A stretch of DNA of 64,000 bases from Halostella litorea (GCF_004785955.1 NZ_SJER01000006.1:42877-106876); one strand, 5' to 3'; counted from the first letter of the stretch, positions 1 to 10,216 are shown. The notes: a model not told the origin generated them from the letters alone. Made by a program: numbers and translations.

Positions 1-1020
1 GGCGTCCTCGTCGGGCCGCCCGGCAGCGGCAAGACCGTCGCCGCCCTCGGCGTGCTGGAGGCGGTCGGCGGCGAGACGCTGATACTCGTGCCGAACCGCG
101 AGCTGGCGACCCAGTGGCGCGACGAGATACTGGCCCGGACGACGCTGTCCGCGGATCAGGTCGGCGAGTACCACGGCGGCAAAAAGGAGGTCCGCCCGGT
201 CACGATAGCGACCTACCAGACCGCCGGGATGGACCGCCACCGCCAGCTGTTCGACGAGCGGCGCTGGGGGCTGATCGTGTACGACGAGGTCCACCACGTG
301 CCGGCGACGGTGTACCGGCGGAGCGCGGACCTCCAGACCAAACACCGGCTCGGCCTCTCGGCGACGCCGATCCGGGAGGACGACCGCGAGAAGGACATCT
401 TCACGCTCATCGGCCCGCCGATCGGCACCGACTGGGACGCGCTGTTCGACGCCGGCTTCGTGCAGGAGCCGGAGGTCGAGATCCGGTACGTCCCGTGGGA
501 CAGCGACGAGCGCCAGGAGGAACACGCGAGCACGAGCGGGCACGACCGCCGGCAGGTCGCGGCGACGAACCCGGCGAAGCTCCGCGAGGTCCGCCACCTG
601 CTGGCCACGCACCGCGACGCGAAGGCGCTGATCTTCGTGGAGTACATCGACCACGGCGACGCGCTTGCGGAGGCGCTGTCGGTCCCCTTCCTCAGCGGCG
701 AGACGCGCCACGCCCGCCGGGAGAAACTGCTCTCGGAGTTCCGCCACGGCCACCGCGACGTCCTCGTCGTCTCGCGGGTCGGCGACGAGGGGATCGACCT
801 GCCGGACGCCGACCTGGTCGTCATCGCCTCCGGGCTGGGCGGCTCCCGCCGGCAGGGCGCACAGCGGGCCGGTCGGGCGATGCGTCCCGCCGGCAACGCG
901 CTCGTGTACGTCCTCGCCACGCGCGGGACGACCGAGGAGGACCACGCCCGGCGACAGCTCCAGCACCTCTCGGCGAAGGGGATCCGGGTGCGCGAGCGGG
1001 ACGCCGAGACGGTCGAATAG
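1..1020 (+). CDS. XPB/Rad25-like superfamily 2 DNA helicase, 3' part
   Basis: The gene enters from the left edge in frame 1, so only the last 339 residues are visible. The P-loop GPPGSGKT lies at fragment residues 5-12, the DEVHH Walker B/DEAH-type box near residue 95, the motif III SATP near 121 and a motif VI-like QRAGRAMRP near 292. This order of two RecA-like lobes is typical of superfamily 2 ATPases, and the short motif spacing fits archaeal XPB/Rad25 homologues, which unwind DNA in repair or transcription. The N-terminal damage-recognition part is outside the window, so XPB is a family-level call. Confidence 0.88.
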   Translation, partial: GVLVGPPGSGKTVAALGVLEAVGGETLILVPNRELATQWRDEILARTTLSADQVGEYHGGKKEVRPVTIATYQTAGMDRHRQLFDERRWGLIVYDEVHHVPATVYRRSADLQTKHRLGLSATPIREDDREKDIFTLIGPPIGTDWDALFDAGFVQEPEVEIRYVPWDSDERQEEHASTSGHDRRQVAATNPAKLREVRHLLATHRDAKALIFVEYIDHGDALAEALSVPFLSGETRHARREKLLSEFRHGHRDVLVVSRVGDEGIDLPDADLVVIASGLGGSRRQGAQRAGRAMRPAGNALVYVLATRGTTEEDHARRQLQHLSAKGIRVRERDAETVE

Positions 1021-1157
1021 CGGCGAAGTCGGCCGGATTCATAGTTTTACAGCCGCTTCGGGCCACGGTCACGGCCCCAGGGGTTCGTGGTCGCCGGTTC
1101 CCCCGATACACTGTACACGGCGAAAACGATATCAGTCGTACGTGTGATGATACACCA

Positions 1158-1727
1158 ATGAGTAAGGCCGAGGGCCGTCCCTCCGTGGTCGTCGTCGACG
1201 ACGACCGCCAGGTACTCGACCTCTACGAGACGTGGTTGTCGGACGCGTACGACGTGCGCACCGCCGCCGGCGGCGACGAGGCGCTCGGCGTCGTCGACGA
1301 GTCGGTCGACGTCATGCTGCTCGACCGCCGGATGCCGGACCTGCCGGGCGACGCCGTCCTGGAGGAGGTGCGCGCCCGGGGGATCGACTGTCGGGTCGTC
1401 ATGCTCACCGCCGTCGACCCCGACGTCGACATCATCGACATGGAGTTCGACGACTACGTGACGAAACCCGTCTCCCGCGAGGAGATCATCGGCACCGTCG
1501 AGACGATGGTCGCGCGGGGCACCTACGGCGACCTTCTGCAGGAGTACTTCGCGGTCGCCTCCAAGCGGGCGACGCTGGAGACCGAACTCACCGAGTCGGA
1601 GCTGTCGGGCAACGAGGACTACGCCGACCTGGTCGAGCGCGGCGAGGAACTGCGCACCCAACTCGACGGGCTGCTGTCGGAACTGACGGAGTTCGGCGAC
1701 TTCGAGGGCGCGTTCGCCGACCTCTGA
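1158..1727 (+). CDS. Response regulator with HalX-type C-terminal domain
   Basis: This 189-residue cytoplasmic protein has an N-terminal receiver domain (about residues 8-120). The acidic pocket is VVDDD near residue 12, the phospho-acceptor is Asp56 in MLLDRRMPD, and the conserved Thr (MLTA) and Lys (VTKP) follow. The C-terminal 70 residues are helical and charged, like the HalX domain attached to haloarchaeal receivers. The ATG at 1158 is chosen because the receiver starts just after it and upstream codons in this frame look non-coding. No histidine kinase lies next to it, so the partner kinase is unknown. Confidence 0.9.
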   Translation: MSKAEGRPSVVVVDDDRQVLDLYETWLSDAYDVRTAAGGDEALGVVDESVDVMLLDRRMPDLPGDAVLEEVRARGIDCRVVMLTAVDPDVDIIDMEFDDYVTKPVSREEIIGTVETMVARGTYGDLLQEYFAVASKRATLETELTESELSGNEDYADLVERGEELRTQLDGLLSELTEFGDFEGAFADL

Positions 1728-1832
1728 GGGGCCTCCCCGACGCCGGGGACGTCCTTCTCGACGCCGGCGGGAGAGCCGTGACGGGCCGCGACCGTCGATA
1801 CGATTATATCGACGGCGCGTCAAATCGAACCG

Positions 1833-2452
1833 ATGGCAAAGCGGCTCTCGACCGGCGTCACGGCCATCGACCGGAACCTGGAGGGCGGCGTCCGCGCGGG
1901 CAGCGTGGTCGCGCTGCTCGCCCAGCCGGACAGCCAGAGCGAGCCGCTGCTACACGAGTTCATGGAGGAGCGCCCGACGGCCTACATCACGACGCTGCGG
2001 ACCGAGGCGGCCGTCCGGGACGACCTGGAGCGGGTGCTCCGGACGGACGACTACTCGATCCAGTACGCCGGCATCGACACGCCCATCGACAACGCCGGCC
2101 GGGTCGTCCAGCAGGTCGACGGGCAGGCCAACGTCGTCCTCGACACGCTGAACCCGCTGGAGGCGACCGGCGAGCGCAACCGCTACGTCAACTTCCTCAA
2201 CCAGTTCAAGACGCATCTCGTCAACACCGGGGCGGTCGGGCTGCTCCACTGCACCGCGATGGACCCGCCGCCGCTGCGCGAGACGACGCTGACGATAGCC
2301 GACGTGGTGTGGGAACTGGAGACCGAGGTGAAAGGAAGCTCCGTCGAGAACTTCCTGCGCGTGTCGAAGTTCCGCGGCGGCCGGCCGACGAGACGATCAA
2401 GCTGGACCTCGGCGAGGAGGTCGCGGTCGACACGAGCCGGGACATCGCCTGA
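1833..2452 (+). pseudogene. RAD55/KaiC-like RecA-superfamily protein with an apparent -1 frameshift
   Basis: The first 185 or so codons read as a haloarchaeal RecA/RAD55-family protein (MAKRLSTGVTAIDRNLEGG start, VVLDTLNPLE Walker B-like strand). After SKFRGGRP near 2385 the frame is lost. The expected C-terminus DETIKLDLGEEVAVDTSRDIA is found in the next frame, ending with TGA at 2452. One missing base in the GC run at about 2380-2390 explains it; this may be a real lesion or a sequencing error. The usual P-loop position reads LAQPDSQSE, so ATP binding is doubtful even if the frame is restored. A TATA-like ATTATATC lies about 30 bases before the ATG. Confidence 0.75.
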
Positions 2453-2553
2453 GGGCAGGCCCGTTCGCGCACCGTCCCGCGGTACCCGCCCGCTCGTTCC
2501 GACGTGCCAGCCGGGATACGTTTATTCGTGTCGGGGCTGTACCAACCAGTACC

Positions 2554-2754
2554 ATGTCAGGACGACTCAAACGAGCGCTCAGTCGGTCCCGCCACGCGGC
2601 CATCGGTGCGAGCATCGGTGCCGCCGTCGGCGGACTGTTCAGTCGGAACGCGGCGAGCACCGGGGCGGCCCTCGGCGGCCTCGTGGGTGCGACCATCGGC
2701 GAGAAGCGGGTGTCGGCCCGCACTCGGGTCGACGAGATAGTCGAGGAGTCGTAG
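2554..2754 (+). CDS. Small glycine-rich (glycine-zipper-like) protein
   Basis: A 66-residue basic protein. Its middle (about residues 16-48) is rich in Gly and Ala with repeated GxxxG spacing (AIGASIGAAVGG, GAALGGLVGATIG), a pattern of glycine-zipper or membrane-associated helices. The flanking ends are charged. The ATG follows a TATA-like TTTATT box by about 30 bases, which suggests a leaderless or short-leader mRNA. No enzymatic motif is visible; function unknown. Confidence 0.65.
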   Translation: MSGRLKRALSRSRHAAIGASIGAAVGGLFSRNAASTGAALGGLVGATIGEKRVSARTRVDEIVEES

Positions 2755-2912
2755 CCGCGACCCCGTTCTCCGCTCCGAGCCCGCTTCGGGCGTAGTCGCG
2801 ACGCCGCCGGGCGTACCGGACGCCGCCGGAAACGGGTCGGGGTCCGAACGCGCCGTCGGCGAGGGGATCCGGGTGCGGAATCACTATGCCGTCGCGGGCG
2901 TCCAGTCCTCCC

Positions 2913-3989
2913 ATGGAACTGGAGGGCTACTTCGACGACTTCACGCGCCGCGACTGGGAGGCGGAGACCGACGACGGGCCGGTCCGGTTCGCCATGATCG
3001 GCGTCGGCTGGTGGACCCGCGACATGGCGATCCCGGCGGTGGAGGCGTCGGCGTACTGCGAGACGACGACGCTCGTGAGCAGTTCGGCCGAGAAGGCCGC
3101 GGAGGCGGCCGAACTGGCCGACACCATCGACCACGCGATCACGTACGACGAGTTCCACGACGGGGCCGCAAGCGACGCGTACGACGCCGTCTACGTCGTC
3201 ACGCCGAACGCGCTCCACCTGGAGTACGTCGAGACGGCCGCCGAACTCGGCAAGGCGGTGCTGTGCGAGAAGCCGATGGAGGGCGACGTCGAGCGCGCCG
3301 AGCGGCTGGTCGAGGCCTGCGACGCGGCCGACGTGCCGCTGATGGTCGGCTACCGGATGCACACCGAGCCGGCGGTCCGCCGGATGAAGGAACTGGTCGA
3401 CGACGGCTTCGTCGGCGACCCGGTGCAGGTCCACGGCCACATGTCCCAGCAACTGCTGGAGATGATCCCCGACCCCGACCAGTGGCGGCTGAACGAGAGC
3501 CTCTCGGGCGGCGCGACGGTGATGGACATCGGCCTCTACCCGCTGAACACGACGCGGTTCGTCCTCGACGCCGACCCCGAGCGCGTGCTGGCGTCGACGA
3601 TGTCCACCGACGACGCGTTCGACGACGTGTCCGACCAGTACGCCTCCTTCCTGCTGGAGTTCCCGGACGACGTGCAGGCGGCCTGCACCGCCACGCAGAG
3701 CGGCTTCGAGACGGGCCACTTCCGGATCGTCGGGACCGAGGGCGAACTCCTGCTCGAACCCTCCTTCTTCAACCGCGACGCCGCGTCGCTGACGATAAAG
3801 CGGGGCGACAGCGAGGCGTCGATCGAGTTCCCCGACGTCGACCAGATGGAGGAGGAGTTCGACTACTTCGCCAACCGCCTGCTCACCGGCCGGGAGTTGG
3901 AGCCGGACGGCGAGCACGGGCTGGTCGACATGCGCGCGATGGCGGCGATATACGAGTCCGGCGAGACGGGGCGGGCGGTCGAGCTGTAA
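2913..3989 (+). CDS. gfo6: D-xylose 1-dehydrogenase (NADP+), Gfo/Idh/MocA family
   Basis: A 358-residue cytosolic oxidoreductase. The N-terminal Rossmann motif is [11 protein letters not shown] near residue 30, followed by YVVTPNALH and the family catalytic motif CEKPME. The MDIGLYPLN segment belongs to the C-terminal alpha/beta domain. Overall it strongly resembles haloarchaeal Gfo6, which oxidises D-xylose to xylonolactone as the first step of the oxidative pentose route. Start 2913 is preferred over 2886 because family members begin a few residues before [11 protein letters not shown]. No other xylose-degradation genes are adjacent, so regulation with that pathway is not shown here. Confidence 0.85.
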   Translation: MELEGYFDDFTRRDWEAETDDGPVRFAMIGVGWWTRDMAIPAVEASAYCETTTLVSSSAEKAAEAAELADTIDHAITYDEFHDGAASDAYDAVYVVTPNALHLEYVETAAELGKAVLCEKPMEGDVERAERLVEACDAADVPLMVGYRMHTEPAVRRMKELVDDGFVGDPVQVHGHMSQQLLEMIPDPDQWRLNESLSGGATVMDIGLYPLNTTRFVLDADPERVLASTMSTDDAFDDVSDQYASFLLEFPDDVQAACTATQSGFETGHFRIVGTEGELLLEPSFFNRDAASLTIKRGDSEASIEFPDVDQMEEEFDYFANRLLTGRELEPDGEHGLVDMRAMAAIYESGETGRAVEL

Positions 3990-4077
3990 CCCCTCTTCGC
4001 CCGCAGGTGGCCGGTCTACAGCGCGGGAAACAGCGCGCCAAGGTTTTTGTTTCGCCGCTGAAAACTACCGACAAATA

Positions 4078-4863
4078 ATGGTCGAGAGCTTGCTCAGTCG
4101 GGTCGCGATTTCGGGGGTCAGCATGATATTCGTGGTCGTCGGGCTGTACATGCTCAACACGGGCCGGACGGCCCGGGCGCGGAGCGAGCGGATCGACGAC
4201 ACCGAGACGACGGCGGTCCGGGAGCTTCAGCCCGGGACGGCCGAGGTGAAAGGCGTCGCCCGGCCCGCGGCGGACGGGGACGTGATGGAGTCGCCGATCA
4301 CCGAGTCGGAGGCGCTGGCGACCCACGTCGAGATGGAGGAGTGGGAGAGCAGCGGCCAGGGCGGCGGCAGTTGGACGACGAAACACGAGGACCGGGCGGC
4401 GGTGCCGATGGTCGTCGACGACGGGACCGGCGAGGTGCGGGTCGACCTCCCGGCCGACGGGGACCTGAACGTCGAGAAGTCGCGCTGGAAGGTCGGGAGC
4501 GGGGACGAACCGCCCGAGCGGATCGAGCGGTATCTGGAGGCCGAGTCGGAGATCGACACGGCGACGCGGCGCGACATCGGGCCGCTGAGCATCGGCGAGC
4601 GCCGCCGCTACTCCGAGGGACTGATCGAACCGGGCGAGGAGGTCTACGTGCTGGGCGCGGCCCGCGAGGAGCAGTCGGACTGGGGCGAGCGGAGCTACGC
4701 CATCGACGCGACCACCGACTCCGGCGACTTCGTCCTCTCCGACAAGTCGGAGTCGGAACTCGTCAACGAGGGCAAGCGGGGCGGGCTCGTCCTCCTCGCG
4801 TTCGGCGTCGTCTTCCTGCTGTCCGGCCTCTTCGGGACGGTCATCCCGTGGATCGGCGCGTGA
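4078..4863 (+). CDS. Membrane protein with GIDE-like (E3-ligase-type) domain
   Basis: A 261-residue protein with a transmembrane helix at residues 8-27 and another at about 234-256, which enclose a large hydrophilic domain. That domain (SPITESEALATHVEME through VYVLGAAR) matches the pattern of the GIDE family, first named in the mitochondrial MUL1/MAPL protein; the archaeal members lack the RING finger, and none is visible here. The segment LVLLAFGVVFLLSGLFG forms the second helix. The molecular role is unknown in archaea. A T-rich box (GTTTTTGT) lies about 35 bases before the start. Confidence 0.75.
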   Translation: MVESLLSRVAISGVSMIFVVVGLYMLNTGRTARARSERIDDTETTAVRELQPGTAEVKGVARPAADGDVMESPITESEALATHVEMEEWESSGQGGGSWTTKHEDRAAVPMVVDDGTGEVRVDLPADGDLNVEKSRWKVGSGDEPPERIERYLEAESEIDTATRRDIGPLSIGERRRYSEGLIEPGEEVYVLGAAREEQSDWGERSYAIDATTDSGDFVLSDKSESELVNEGKRGGLVLLAFGVVFLLSGLFGTVIPWIGA

Positions 4864-5017
4864 GCGGGAGACGCCGCTACTCGGCGGCGTCTCCCCGATT
4901 CGCTCGGGGGTCCCGTCGACCCGGACGGCCGCCCGTGGCGCTACTTGACGCGCCGCCGTCCCCGAAGCAACTGCCGCCCCCGCCAACGTCTTTTGCCAGC
5001 GCGGCGATGGGCCGGGT

Positions 5018-5770
5018 ATGGCAAGCGACGACCCGTTAGACGGGCGGACCGCAGTCGTCACCGGCGCGAGCTCCGGCATCGGCGCGGCGACGGCACGCGA
5101 ACTGGCGGCCGACGGCGCGAACGTCGTGCTGGCCGCGCGGAGCGAGGACTGCATCGCCGAACTGGCCGACTCCATTGCGGCCGACCACGGCGTCCGCGCC
5201 GAGGCCGTGCCGACCGACGTGACCGACGAGGACGCCGTCGCGGCGCTCGTCGAGACGACCGTCGAGACGTTCGGCCGCCTCGACGCCGTCGTGGCGAACG
5301 CGGGCGTCGGCCGCGCGGGGTCGGTCGAGGAGCTGTCGACCGAGCGCTACCGGACGATGATGGACGTGAACGTCGACGGGACGTTCTTCACGGCCCGCGC
5401 GGCGCTGCCCCACCTCCGCGAGACCGAGGGGTCGCTCGTCTTCGTCGGCAGTTTCGCCGGCCAGTACCCCCGTCCGGGCGACGCCGTCTACGCCGCGACG
5501 AAATGGTGGGTCCGCGGGTTCGCGCTGAGCCTCGCGGGCAGCGCCGGCGAGGACGGCGTCGGCGTCAGCGTCGTCAACCCGACGGAGGTCCGCACGGAGT
5601 TCCTCTCGGAGGACGAGGACGCCGCGGCCTTCGACGAGCGGTTCGCCCCCGGCGAGGTGACCGAGCCGTCCGAGGTGGCCGCGGCGATAGCGTTCGCCGT
5701 CCGGCAGGAGTCCCCCACGGCGACGACGGAGATCGACCTGTACCGCCGGGACAAGTTCGCGCACTTCTGA
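5018..5770 (+). CDS. Short-chain dehydrogenase/reductase
   Basis: A 250-residue classical SDR, predicted to be cytosolic. The cofactor loop TGASSGIG is at residues 15-22, NAG at 94-96, and the catalytic Ser145, Tyr158 and Lys162 are all present (YAATK). Arg41 after the second strand (LAARS) favours NADP(H), but this is inference. The substrate cannot be read from the sequence. It faces the downstream MFS gene convergently, with a 22-base gap. Confidence 0.9.
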   Translation: MASDDPLDGRTAVVTGASSGIGAATARELAADGANVVLAARSEDCIAELADSIAADHGVRAEAVPTDVTDEDAVAALVETTVETFGRLDAVVANAGVGRAGSVEELSTERYRTMMDVNVDGTFFTARAALPHLRETEGSLVFVGSFAGQYPRPGDAVYAATKWWVRGFALSLAGSAGEDGVGVSVVNPTEVRTEFLSEDEDAAAFDERFAPGEVTEPSEVAAAIAFAVRQESPTATTEIDLYRRDKFAHF

Positions 5771-5792
5771 CGGCTCCGCCCCGGCCCCCACC

Positions 5793-7010
5793 TCACGTCC
5801 GGGCGCGCAGCACGACCAGCACGGCGACGAGCGCCGCCGCGAGGGCCGCCTCGGCGTGCATCGCCGTCCGCATCGTCGTCGCCGACGCGACCGCGCCGAC
5901 CACGGCGGGGAAGACGAAGTAGCCGCCCTGGCCGGCGGTCATCGCGACGGCGTTGACCGGGCCGCTGTACTCCGGGACGCGGTCGGTCGCCCAGGCCAGC
6001 AGCGTGGGGAACAGCCCGGAGACGAGCAGGCCGGCACAGAACGTCGCGGCGAACAGCGCCGCCTCGGCGGTGACGGCGACGACGGCGTACAGCACGGGGA
6101 CCGAAAGCGCGGCCGCCGCGGTCACGACCCGGAGGTAGCCAAGCCGCTCCGCGACCGCGCCGAACGCGAGGCGGCCGGGGACGTACGCGGCGAGATACAC
6201 CGACAGCAGGAGGTTCGCGCGGGACCGCGGGAGGAAGCCGTTCGCGTAGTAGGGGAGCCAGGTGAACATGCCGCCCTCGATACCGACGACCAGCGCCATC
6301 GCGGCGCTCAGGCCGAGCATCGAGGGGCGGCGGAGCAGCGTCCGCACGTCCGCAAGCGACAGCGACCGCTCGTTCTCCATGCCGTCGGGCGCGGGGAGGC
6401 GGGAAACGAACGCCGCGACCACGAGGAAGAGGGCAGCGACGACGACGTACGCGACCCGCCAGTCGCCGCGGGCGAGGACGAACGTGGCGAACAGCGGCCC
6501 CGCGGTCGCGCCGACGGCCCACGCCATCGTCTGGAAGTTGAACACCCGGCCCCGGTTGGCCGGGTAGAGGTGGCTGAGGACGGGCCGCCCGAGCGCGCGG
6601 AAGCCGCCGGTGGCGACCATCCGCGCGAAGACGAACGCCAGGAGCAGGAGGAACGTCGGCGCGAACCCGACGCCGACGAGGCAGACGCCGGCGACGGCCA
6701 GCGCGAGCGCGACGAACCGCTCGACGCGGAGGCGGCCGACGACCATCCCGACGCCGAACAGCGTCAGCACGTAGCCAAGCGCCGACACCGGCGCGATCAG
6801 CCCCAGTTCGGCCTCCGAGAGGTCGAACGTCGCGGCGAAGCTCGGAAACATCGCGCCGCGCATCTGGAGCGAGAGGCCGACGAGCGCGGAGAACACGAAG
6901 ATCGCGGCGGTCCATAGCCGGCGGTCGGCGGGCCGCCGGTCCGACTGCTCCCGCCCCGCCGACCCCTGCCGGCGCTCCGCGACCCGCCCACGCTCCGACG
7001 CCTCCGACAT
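5793..7010 (-). CDS. Major facilitator superfamily transporter
   Basis: A 405-residue polytopic membrane protein with about 12 predicted hydrophobic helices in two six-helix halves. The loop GMVVGRLRVERF between helices 2 and 3 resembles MFS motif A. A charged N-terminal tail of about 30 residues (RGRVAERRQGSAGREQ) precedes helix 1. Start ATG 7010 is chosen; an in-frame start at 7025 would add five residues. Related haloarchaeal proteins are annotated as drug or nitrate-type carriers, but no substrate motif is clear here. Confidence 0.85.
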   Translation of the reverse strand: MSEASERGRVAERRQGSAGREQSDRRPADRRLWTAAIFVFSALVGLSLQMRGAMFPSFAATFDLSEAELGLIAPVSALGYVLTLFGVGMVVGRLRVERFVALALAVAGVCLVGVGFAPTFLLLLAFVFARMVATGGFRALGRPVLSHLYPANRGRVFNFQTMAWAVGATAGPLFATFVLARGDWRVAYVVVAALFLVVAAFVSRLPAPDGMENERSLSLADVRTLLRRPSMLGLSAAMALVVGIEGGMFTWLPYYANGFLPRSRANLLLSVYLAAYVPGRLAFGAVAERLGYLRVVTAAAALSVPVLYAVVAVTAEAALFAATFCAGLLVSGLFPTLLAWATDRVPEYSGPVNAVAMTAGQGGYFVFPAVVGAVASATTMRTAMHAEAALAAALVAVLVVLRART

Positions 7011-7048
7011 GGGACCGGCTTCCACGGCGGGGTCCTAACGTCCGTCGA

Positions 7049-7759
7049 TCACTCCGCGGCGACGCCCCGCGTCGCCGTCGCCTTGAACGACGCGACGACG
7101 CGGCGGCCCGGTTCGAGGTCCAGCCGCGCGGCGCTGTCGCGGGTGACGAGCGCCCGGAGCGGCGTCGCGGCCCCCGCGTCGACCGTCACGGCGGCGACCG
7201 CCTCGCCCGCGTCGACGGACTCGACCGTCCCCTCGAACCGGTTGCGCGCGCTCGTGCCGTCCGGGTCGGGGCGGTCCGACGGCGCGGTTAGCGTCACCGC
7301 GTCCGAGCGGACGCTCACGGCGACCCGGTCGGCGTCCGGCGGCACGAGCGCACGCACGCGCCCGACGCCGGTGTCGACGGTCGCGAGTTCGCCGTCGCGC
7401 TCGACGACGGTCCCCTCGAACACGGACTCCTCGACGCCCGCGACGCCGGCGAACGCGGCGTCGAGGCGCTCGAACCGCTCCAGCAGCGAGCGGGCGTTCT
7501 CCGTCAGTTCGCTCCCGCCGCCGCCGGCCCCGCCGCGCCGGCGCTCGACGAGCGGGCCGGCGGCGTCCTCCAGGTCGACGATGCGCCCCTGCATCCGGGC
7601 GTACGAGCGCCCGAGCGCCTCGGCGGCGGCGTGGATCGAGCCGTGTTCGTCGACGGCCCGCAGCAGCGCCACGTCGCGCTCGTCGACCGTCGCGCCGTCG
7701 ACCGACAGCCGCGTCTCGAACTCCCGGCGCATGCGCGGCGGTTCGCGCTCCCCCACCAT
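7049..7759 (-). CDS. ModE-like transcriptional regulator with two TOBE domains
   Basis: A 236-residue protein. The N-terminal 100 residues form a LysR/ModE-type winged helix (AAAEALGRSYARMQGRI recognition region). Two TOBE-like segments follow, beginning at FEGTVVERDGELATVDTG and FEGTVESVDAGEAVAAVTVD; TOBE domains bind molybdate or tungstate. It is the last gene of the tungstate transport operon, 23 bases after tupC, so it probably senses intracellular tungstate or molybdate and represses the operon. A second ATG at 7732 would drop nine residues. Repression and the operator are inference. Confidence 0.85.
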   Translation of the reverse strand: MVGEREPPRMRREFETRLSVDGATVDERDVALLRAVDEHGSIHAAAEALGRSYARMQGRIVDLEDAAGPLVERRRGGAGGGGSELTENARSLLERFERLDAAFAGVAGVEESVFEGTVVERDGELATVDTGVGRVRALVPPDADRVAVSVRSDAVTLTAPSDRPDPDGTSARNRFEGTVESVDAGEAVAAVTVDAGAATPLRALVTRDSAARLDLEPGRRVVASFKATATRGVAAE

Positions 7760-7782
7760 AGCAGTTGGCGACGGCGCGCCGG

Positions 7783-8538
7783 TCAGTACACCAGTTCGCC
7801 GTCGATGAACTTCGCGGCGCGCGGGTCGTCGGGGTCCTCGAACACGCGCTCGGGCGGGCCGTCCTCGATGACGCGCCCGTCGAGCAGCACCGCGACGCGG
7901 TCGGCGATCCGCTCGGCCTGGTGCATGTCGTGGGTCGCTATCGCCACGCCGATCCCCCGTCCCCGAGCGGCGTCGACCGCGTCCTCGATGGCGGCCGTGT
8001 TCCGCGGGTCTAGGTCCGACGTCGGCTCGTCGAGCAGGAGCACGTCGGGGTCGTAGGCCAGCGCCCGCGCGAACGCGACGCGCTGGGCCTCTCCGCCGGA
8101 CAGTGAGCCGGCGGACTGGTCGGCGCTGTGTTCGAGGCCGACGGTGCCGAGCGCCTCCCGGACCGCGTCGGCGGTGCCGTTGCCGCGGACGAGCGAGCGG
8201 AGCCGGTCGCCCCACGAACTGCGGACGCGGAGCCCGTACTCGACGTTGCGGCGGACGCTCGCGTCGAAGAGGCTGGCCTGCTGGAACACCATCCCGACGC
8301 GCCGGCGGAGCGAGAGGCGCTCGTCCTCCGGCGCGGCCCACGCGTCCGTCCCGTCGAACAGCACGCGGCCCTCGTCGGGCCGCTCGAACAGCGCGAGGAA
8401 CCGCAGCAGCGTCGTCTTGCCGACGCCCGAGGGGCCGATGACCGCCAGCACCTCGCCCGGCTCGACCGCGAGGGACACGTCCCGCAGGATCGGTTCGCCG
8501 TCGTACCCGTGTACGAGCCCGTCGACGCGGAGGCTCAT
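7783..8538 (-). CDS. tupC: Tungstate ABC transporter ATP-binding protein
   Basis: A 251-residue cytoplasmic ABC ATPase. It has Walker [10 protein letters not shown] near residue 34, a Q-loop ([10 protein letters not shown]), the signature LSGGEAQR, Walker [13 protein letters not shown] and the switch His in ATHDMHQ. Its ATG overlaps the tupB stop by four bases (ATGA), which indicates translational coupling. It powers uptake through TupB of tungstate captured by TupA. Sequence alone resembles phosphate- and molybdate-type ATPases; the tungstate call rests on the neighbouring TupA. Confidence 0.9.
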   Translation of the reverse strand: MSLRVDGLVHGYDGEPILRDVSLAVEPGEVLAVIGPSGVGKTTLLRFLALFERPDEGRVLFDGTDAWAAPEDERLSLRRRVGMVFQQASLFDASVRRNVEYGLRVRSSWGDRLRSLVRGNGTADAVREALGTVGLEHSADQSAGSLSGGEAQRVAFARALAYDPDVLLLDEPTSDLDPRNTAAIEDAVDAARGRGIGVAIATHDMHQAERIADRVAVLLDGRVIEDGPPERVFEDPDDPRAAKFIDGELVY

Positions 8539-9248
8539 CGCAGCGTCCCCCCGTCGCCGAGGCGAACGACGACGGCGTTGACCGTCAGCACGAGGACGAG
8601 CAACAGCGCGCCGAGCACCATCGCCGTGTCGTAGCTCCCCTGCCGGGCCTCCAGCTGGATCGCCGTCGTCAGCGTGCGCGTCTTCGAGACGCCGTCCGCG
8701 CCGGCGATGTTGCCGCCGACGATGAGCACGGAGCCGACCTCGCTGATCGCCCGGCCGAAGCCCGCGAGAATCGCCGTGGCGATGCCGTACCGGGCCTCCT
8801 TGACGACGACGAGGGCGACGTCGAGGCGCGTCCCGCCGAGCGCGCGGGCGGCGTCCCGGACGGAGTCGTCGACGCCCGTCACGGCCGCGAGGCTGATGCC
8901 GGTGATCGGCGGCGTCGCCAGCACGATCTGTGACATGATCATCGCCTCCTTCGTGAACACGAGGCCGAACTCGCCGAGCGGCCCCTGGTTGGACACGGCA
9001 AAGAGGACGAGCAGGCCGACGACGACGCTCGGGAACCCCATCCCCGTGTTGATGACGGCGGTCACCAGCCGCTTGCCGGGGAAGTCGGTGAAGCCGACGA
9101 GCAGCGCCGTCGGGATGCTCACGAGCGTCGACAGCGCCACGGCGGCGAGGCTGACGTACAGCGACACCTGGATGATGCTCGTGACGTACTGGGACTCGAA
9201 GGGGAACTCGCCGAACACGAGGACGGCGTCGGGGGCCCCGGCGAGCAT
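8535..9248 (-). CDS. tupB: Tungstate ABC transporter permease
   Basis: A 237-residue inner membrane protein with about five to six hydrophobic helices. The cytoplasmic EAA-type loop that docks the ATPase is [22 protein letters not shown] near residue 130. The ATG at 9248 starts just after the tupA stop; a longer upstream start (GTG 9275) would overlap tupA by 25 bases. It forms the translocation channel with TupC, fed by the lipoprotein TupA. Confidence 0.88.
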   Translation of the reverse strand: MLAGAPDAVLVFGEFPFESQYVTSIIQVSLYVSLAAVALSTLVSIPTALLVGFTDFPGKRLVTAVINTGMGFPSVVVGLLVLFAVSNQGPLGEFGLVFTKEAMIMSQIVLATPPITGISLAAVTGVDDSVRDAARALGGTRLDVALVVVKEARYGIATAILAGFGRAISEVGSVLIVGGNIAGADGVSKTRTLTTAIQLEARQGSYDTAMVLGALLLVLVLTVNAVVVRLGDGGTLR

Positions 9249-9250
9249 GC

Positions 9251-10171
9251 TCACCCCTCGTCGTCCGCGCTCCACCCTTCGGGAACGTACTGCTGGAAGT
9301 CGGGGTCCTCCGACAGCGCCTCGGGGAAGAACAACTGCTCCCCGTTGGCGGTGTACTCCTCGATCCGGCGTTGCCCCTCGGGGCTCGTGATGTAGCCGAT
9401 GTACGCCATCGCGAGGTCGTAGTTGACGTTGTCGTGGACCGCCGGGTTGACGGCCATGATCCCGTACGGGTTCGCGAGCAGCTCCGGGCCGCCCTCGATC
9501 GGCCCCTGGACGAGGATGACCAGGTCGCTCTCGGCGCGCTGCGAGAGGTAGGTGCCGCGGTCGGAGAGTGTGTACCCGCCCTGCTGGTTCGCGATGTTCA
9601 GCACCTCGCCCATCCCCTGCCCGGTCTCCTGGTACCAGTCGCCGCCGGGCTCGACGCCCGCCGCCTCCCAGATCGCCAGCTCCTTCGTGTGGGTGCCGGA
9701 GTTGTCGCCCCGCGAGACGAACGTCTCGCCGGCGTCGGCGATCGTCGCGAACGCCTCCGTCGCCGACTCCGTCCCCTCGATCCCGGCGGGGTCGCCCTCG
9801 GGCCCGACGATGACGAAGTCGTTGAACATGAGGTCGCGGCGGTTGACGCCGTACCCCTCCTGCATGAACTCGTCCTCCAGCGAGCGGGCGTGGACCATCA
9901 CGACGTCGGAGTCGCCGGCCCGGGCCGTCTCCAGCGCCTGCCCGGTCCCCTGTGCGACCGCGTCCACGGTCACGCCGTACATGTCCTGGAACGGGGCGTT
10001 CAGCTCGTCCAGCAGCCCGGTGTCGTACGTGCTCGTCGTGGTCGTCAGCGTGAGCGTCTCGCCGGCGACCTCCGGCCCGCTCTCGTCCTGTCCGAACGCG
10101 GTACAGCCCGCGAGCGCCGCGGTCGCGCCGCCGCCCAGCGCGGCGAGGAACCGCCGTCGTTGTATCGCCAT
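9251..10171 (-). CDS. tupA: Tungstate-binding lipoprotein of ABC transporter
   Basis: A 306-residue exported solute-binding protein. The N-terminus carries a twin-arginine motif (RRRFLAAL) and a lipobox LAGC with lipid-anchored Cys23, so it should be tethered outside the cell. The segments [36 protein letters not shown] and [15 protein letters not shown] are hallmarks of the TupA/WtpA-like oxyanion binders, TupA in particular. It is the first gene of a four-gene operon with tupB, tupC and a ModE/TOBE regulator. ATG 10171 follows an upstream GTG at 10177 that is less likely. Confidence 0.9.
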   Translation of the reverse strand: MAIQRRRFLAALGGGATAALAGCTAFGQDESGPEVAGETLTLTTTTSTYDTGLLDELNAPFQDMYGVTVDAVAQGTGQALETARAGDSDVVMVHARSLEDEFMQEGYGVNRRDLMFNDFVIVGPEGDPAGIEGTESATEAFATIADAGETFVSRGDNSGTHTKELAIWEAAGVEPGGDWYQETGQGMGEVLNIANQQGGYTLSDRGTYLSQRAESDLVILVQGPIEGGPELLANPYGIMAVNPAVHDNVNYDLAMAYIGYITSPEGQRRIEEYTANGEQLFFPEALSEDPDFQQYVPEGWSADDEG

Positions 10172-10216
10172 AGACACAACGTCGGGTCGACCGGCTTAGT
10201 TGTTACGCACTGGAGA

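Noticed and set aside
5856..6917. Long plus-strand ORF opposite the MFS transporter gene
   Set aside because: It is an Arg/Glu-rich shadow of the membrane protein on the other strand and shows no domain.
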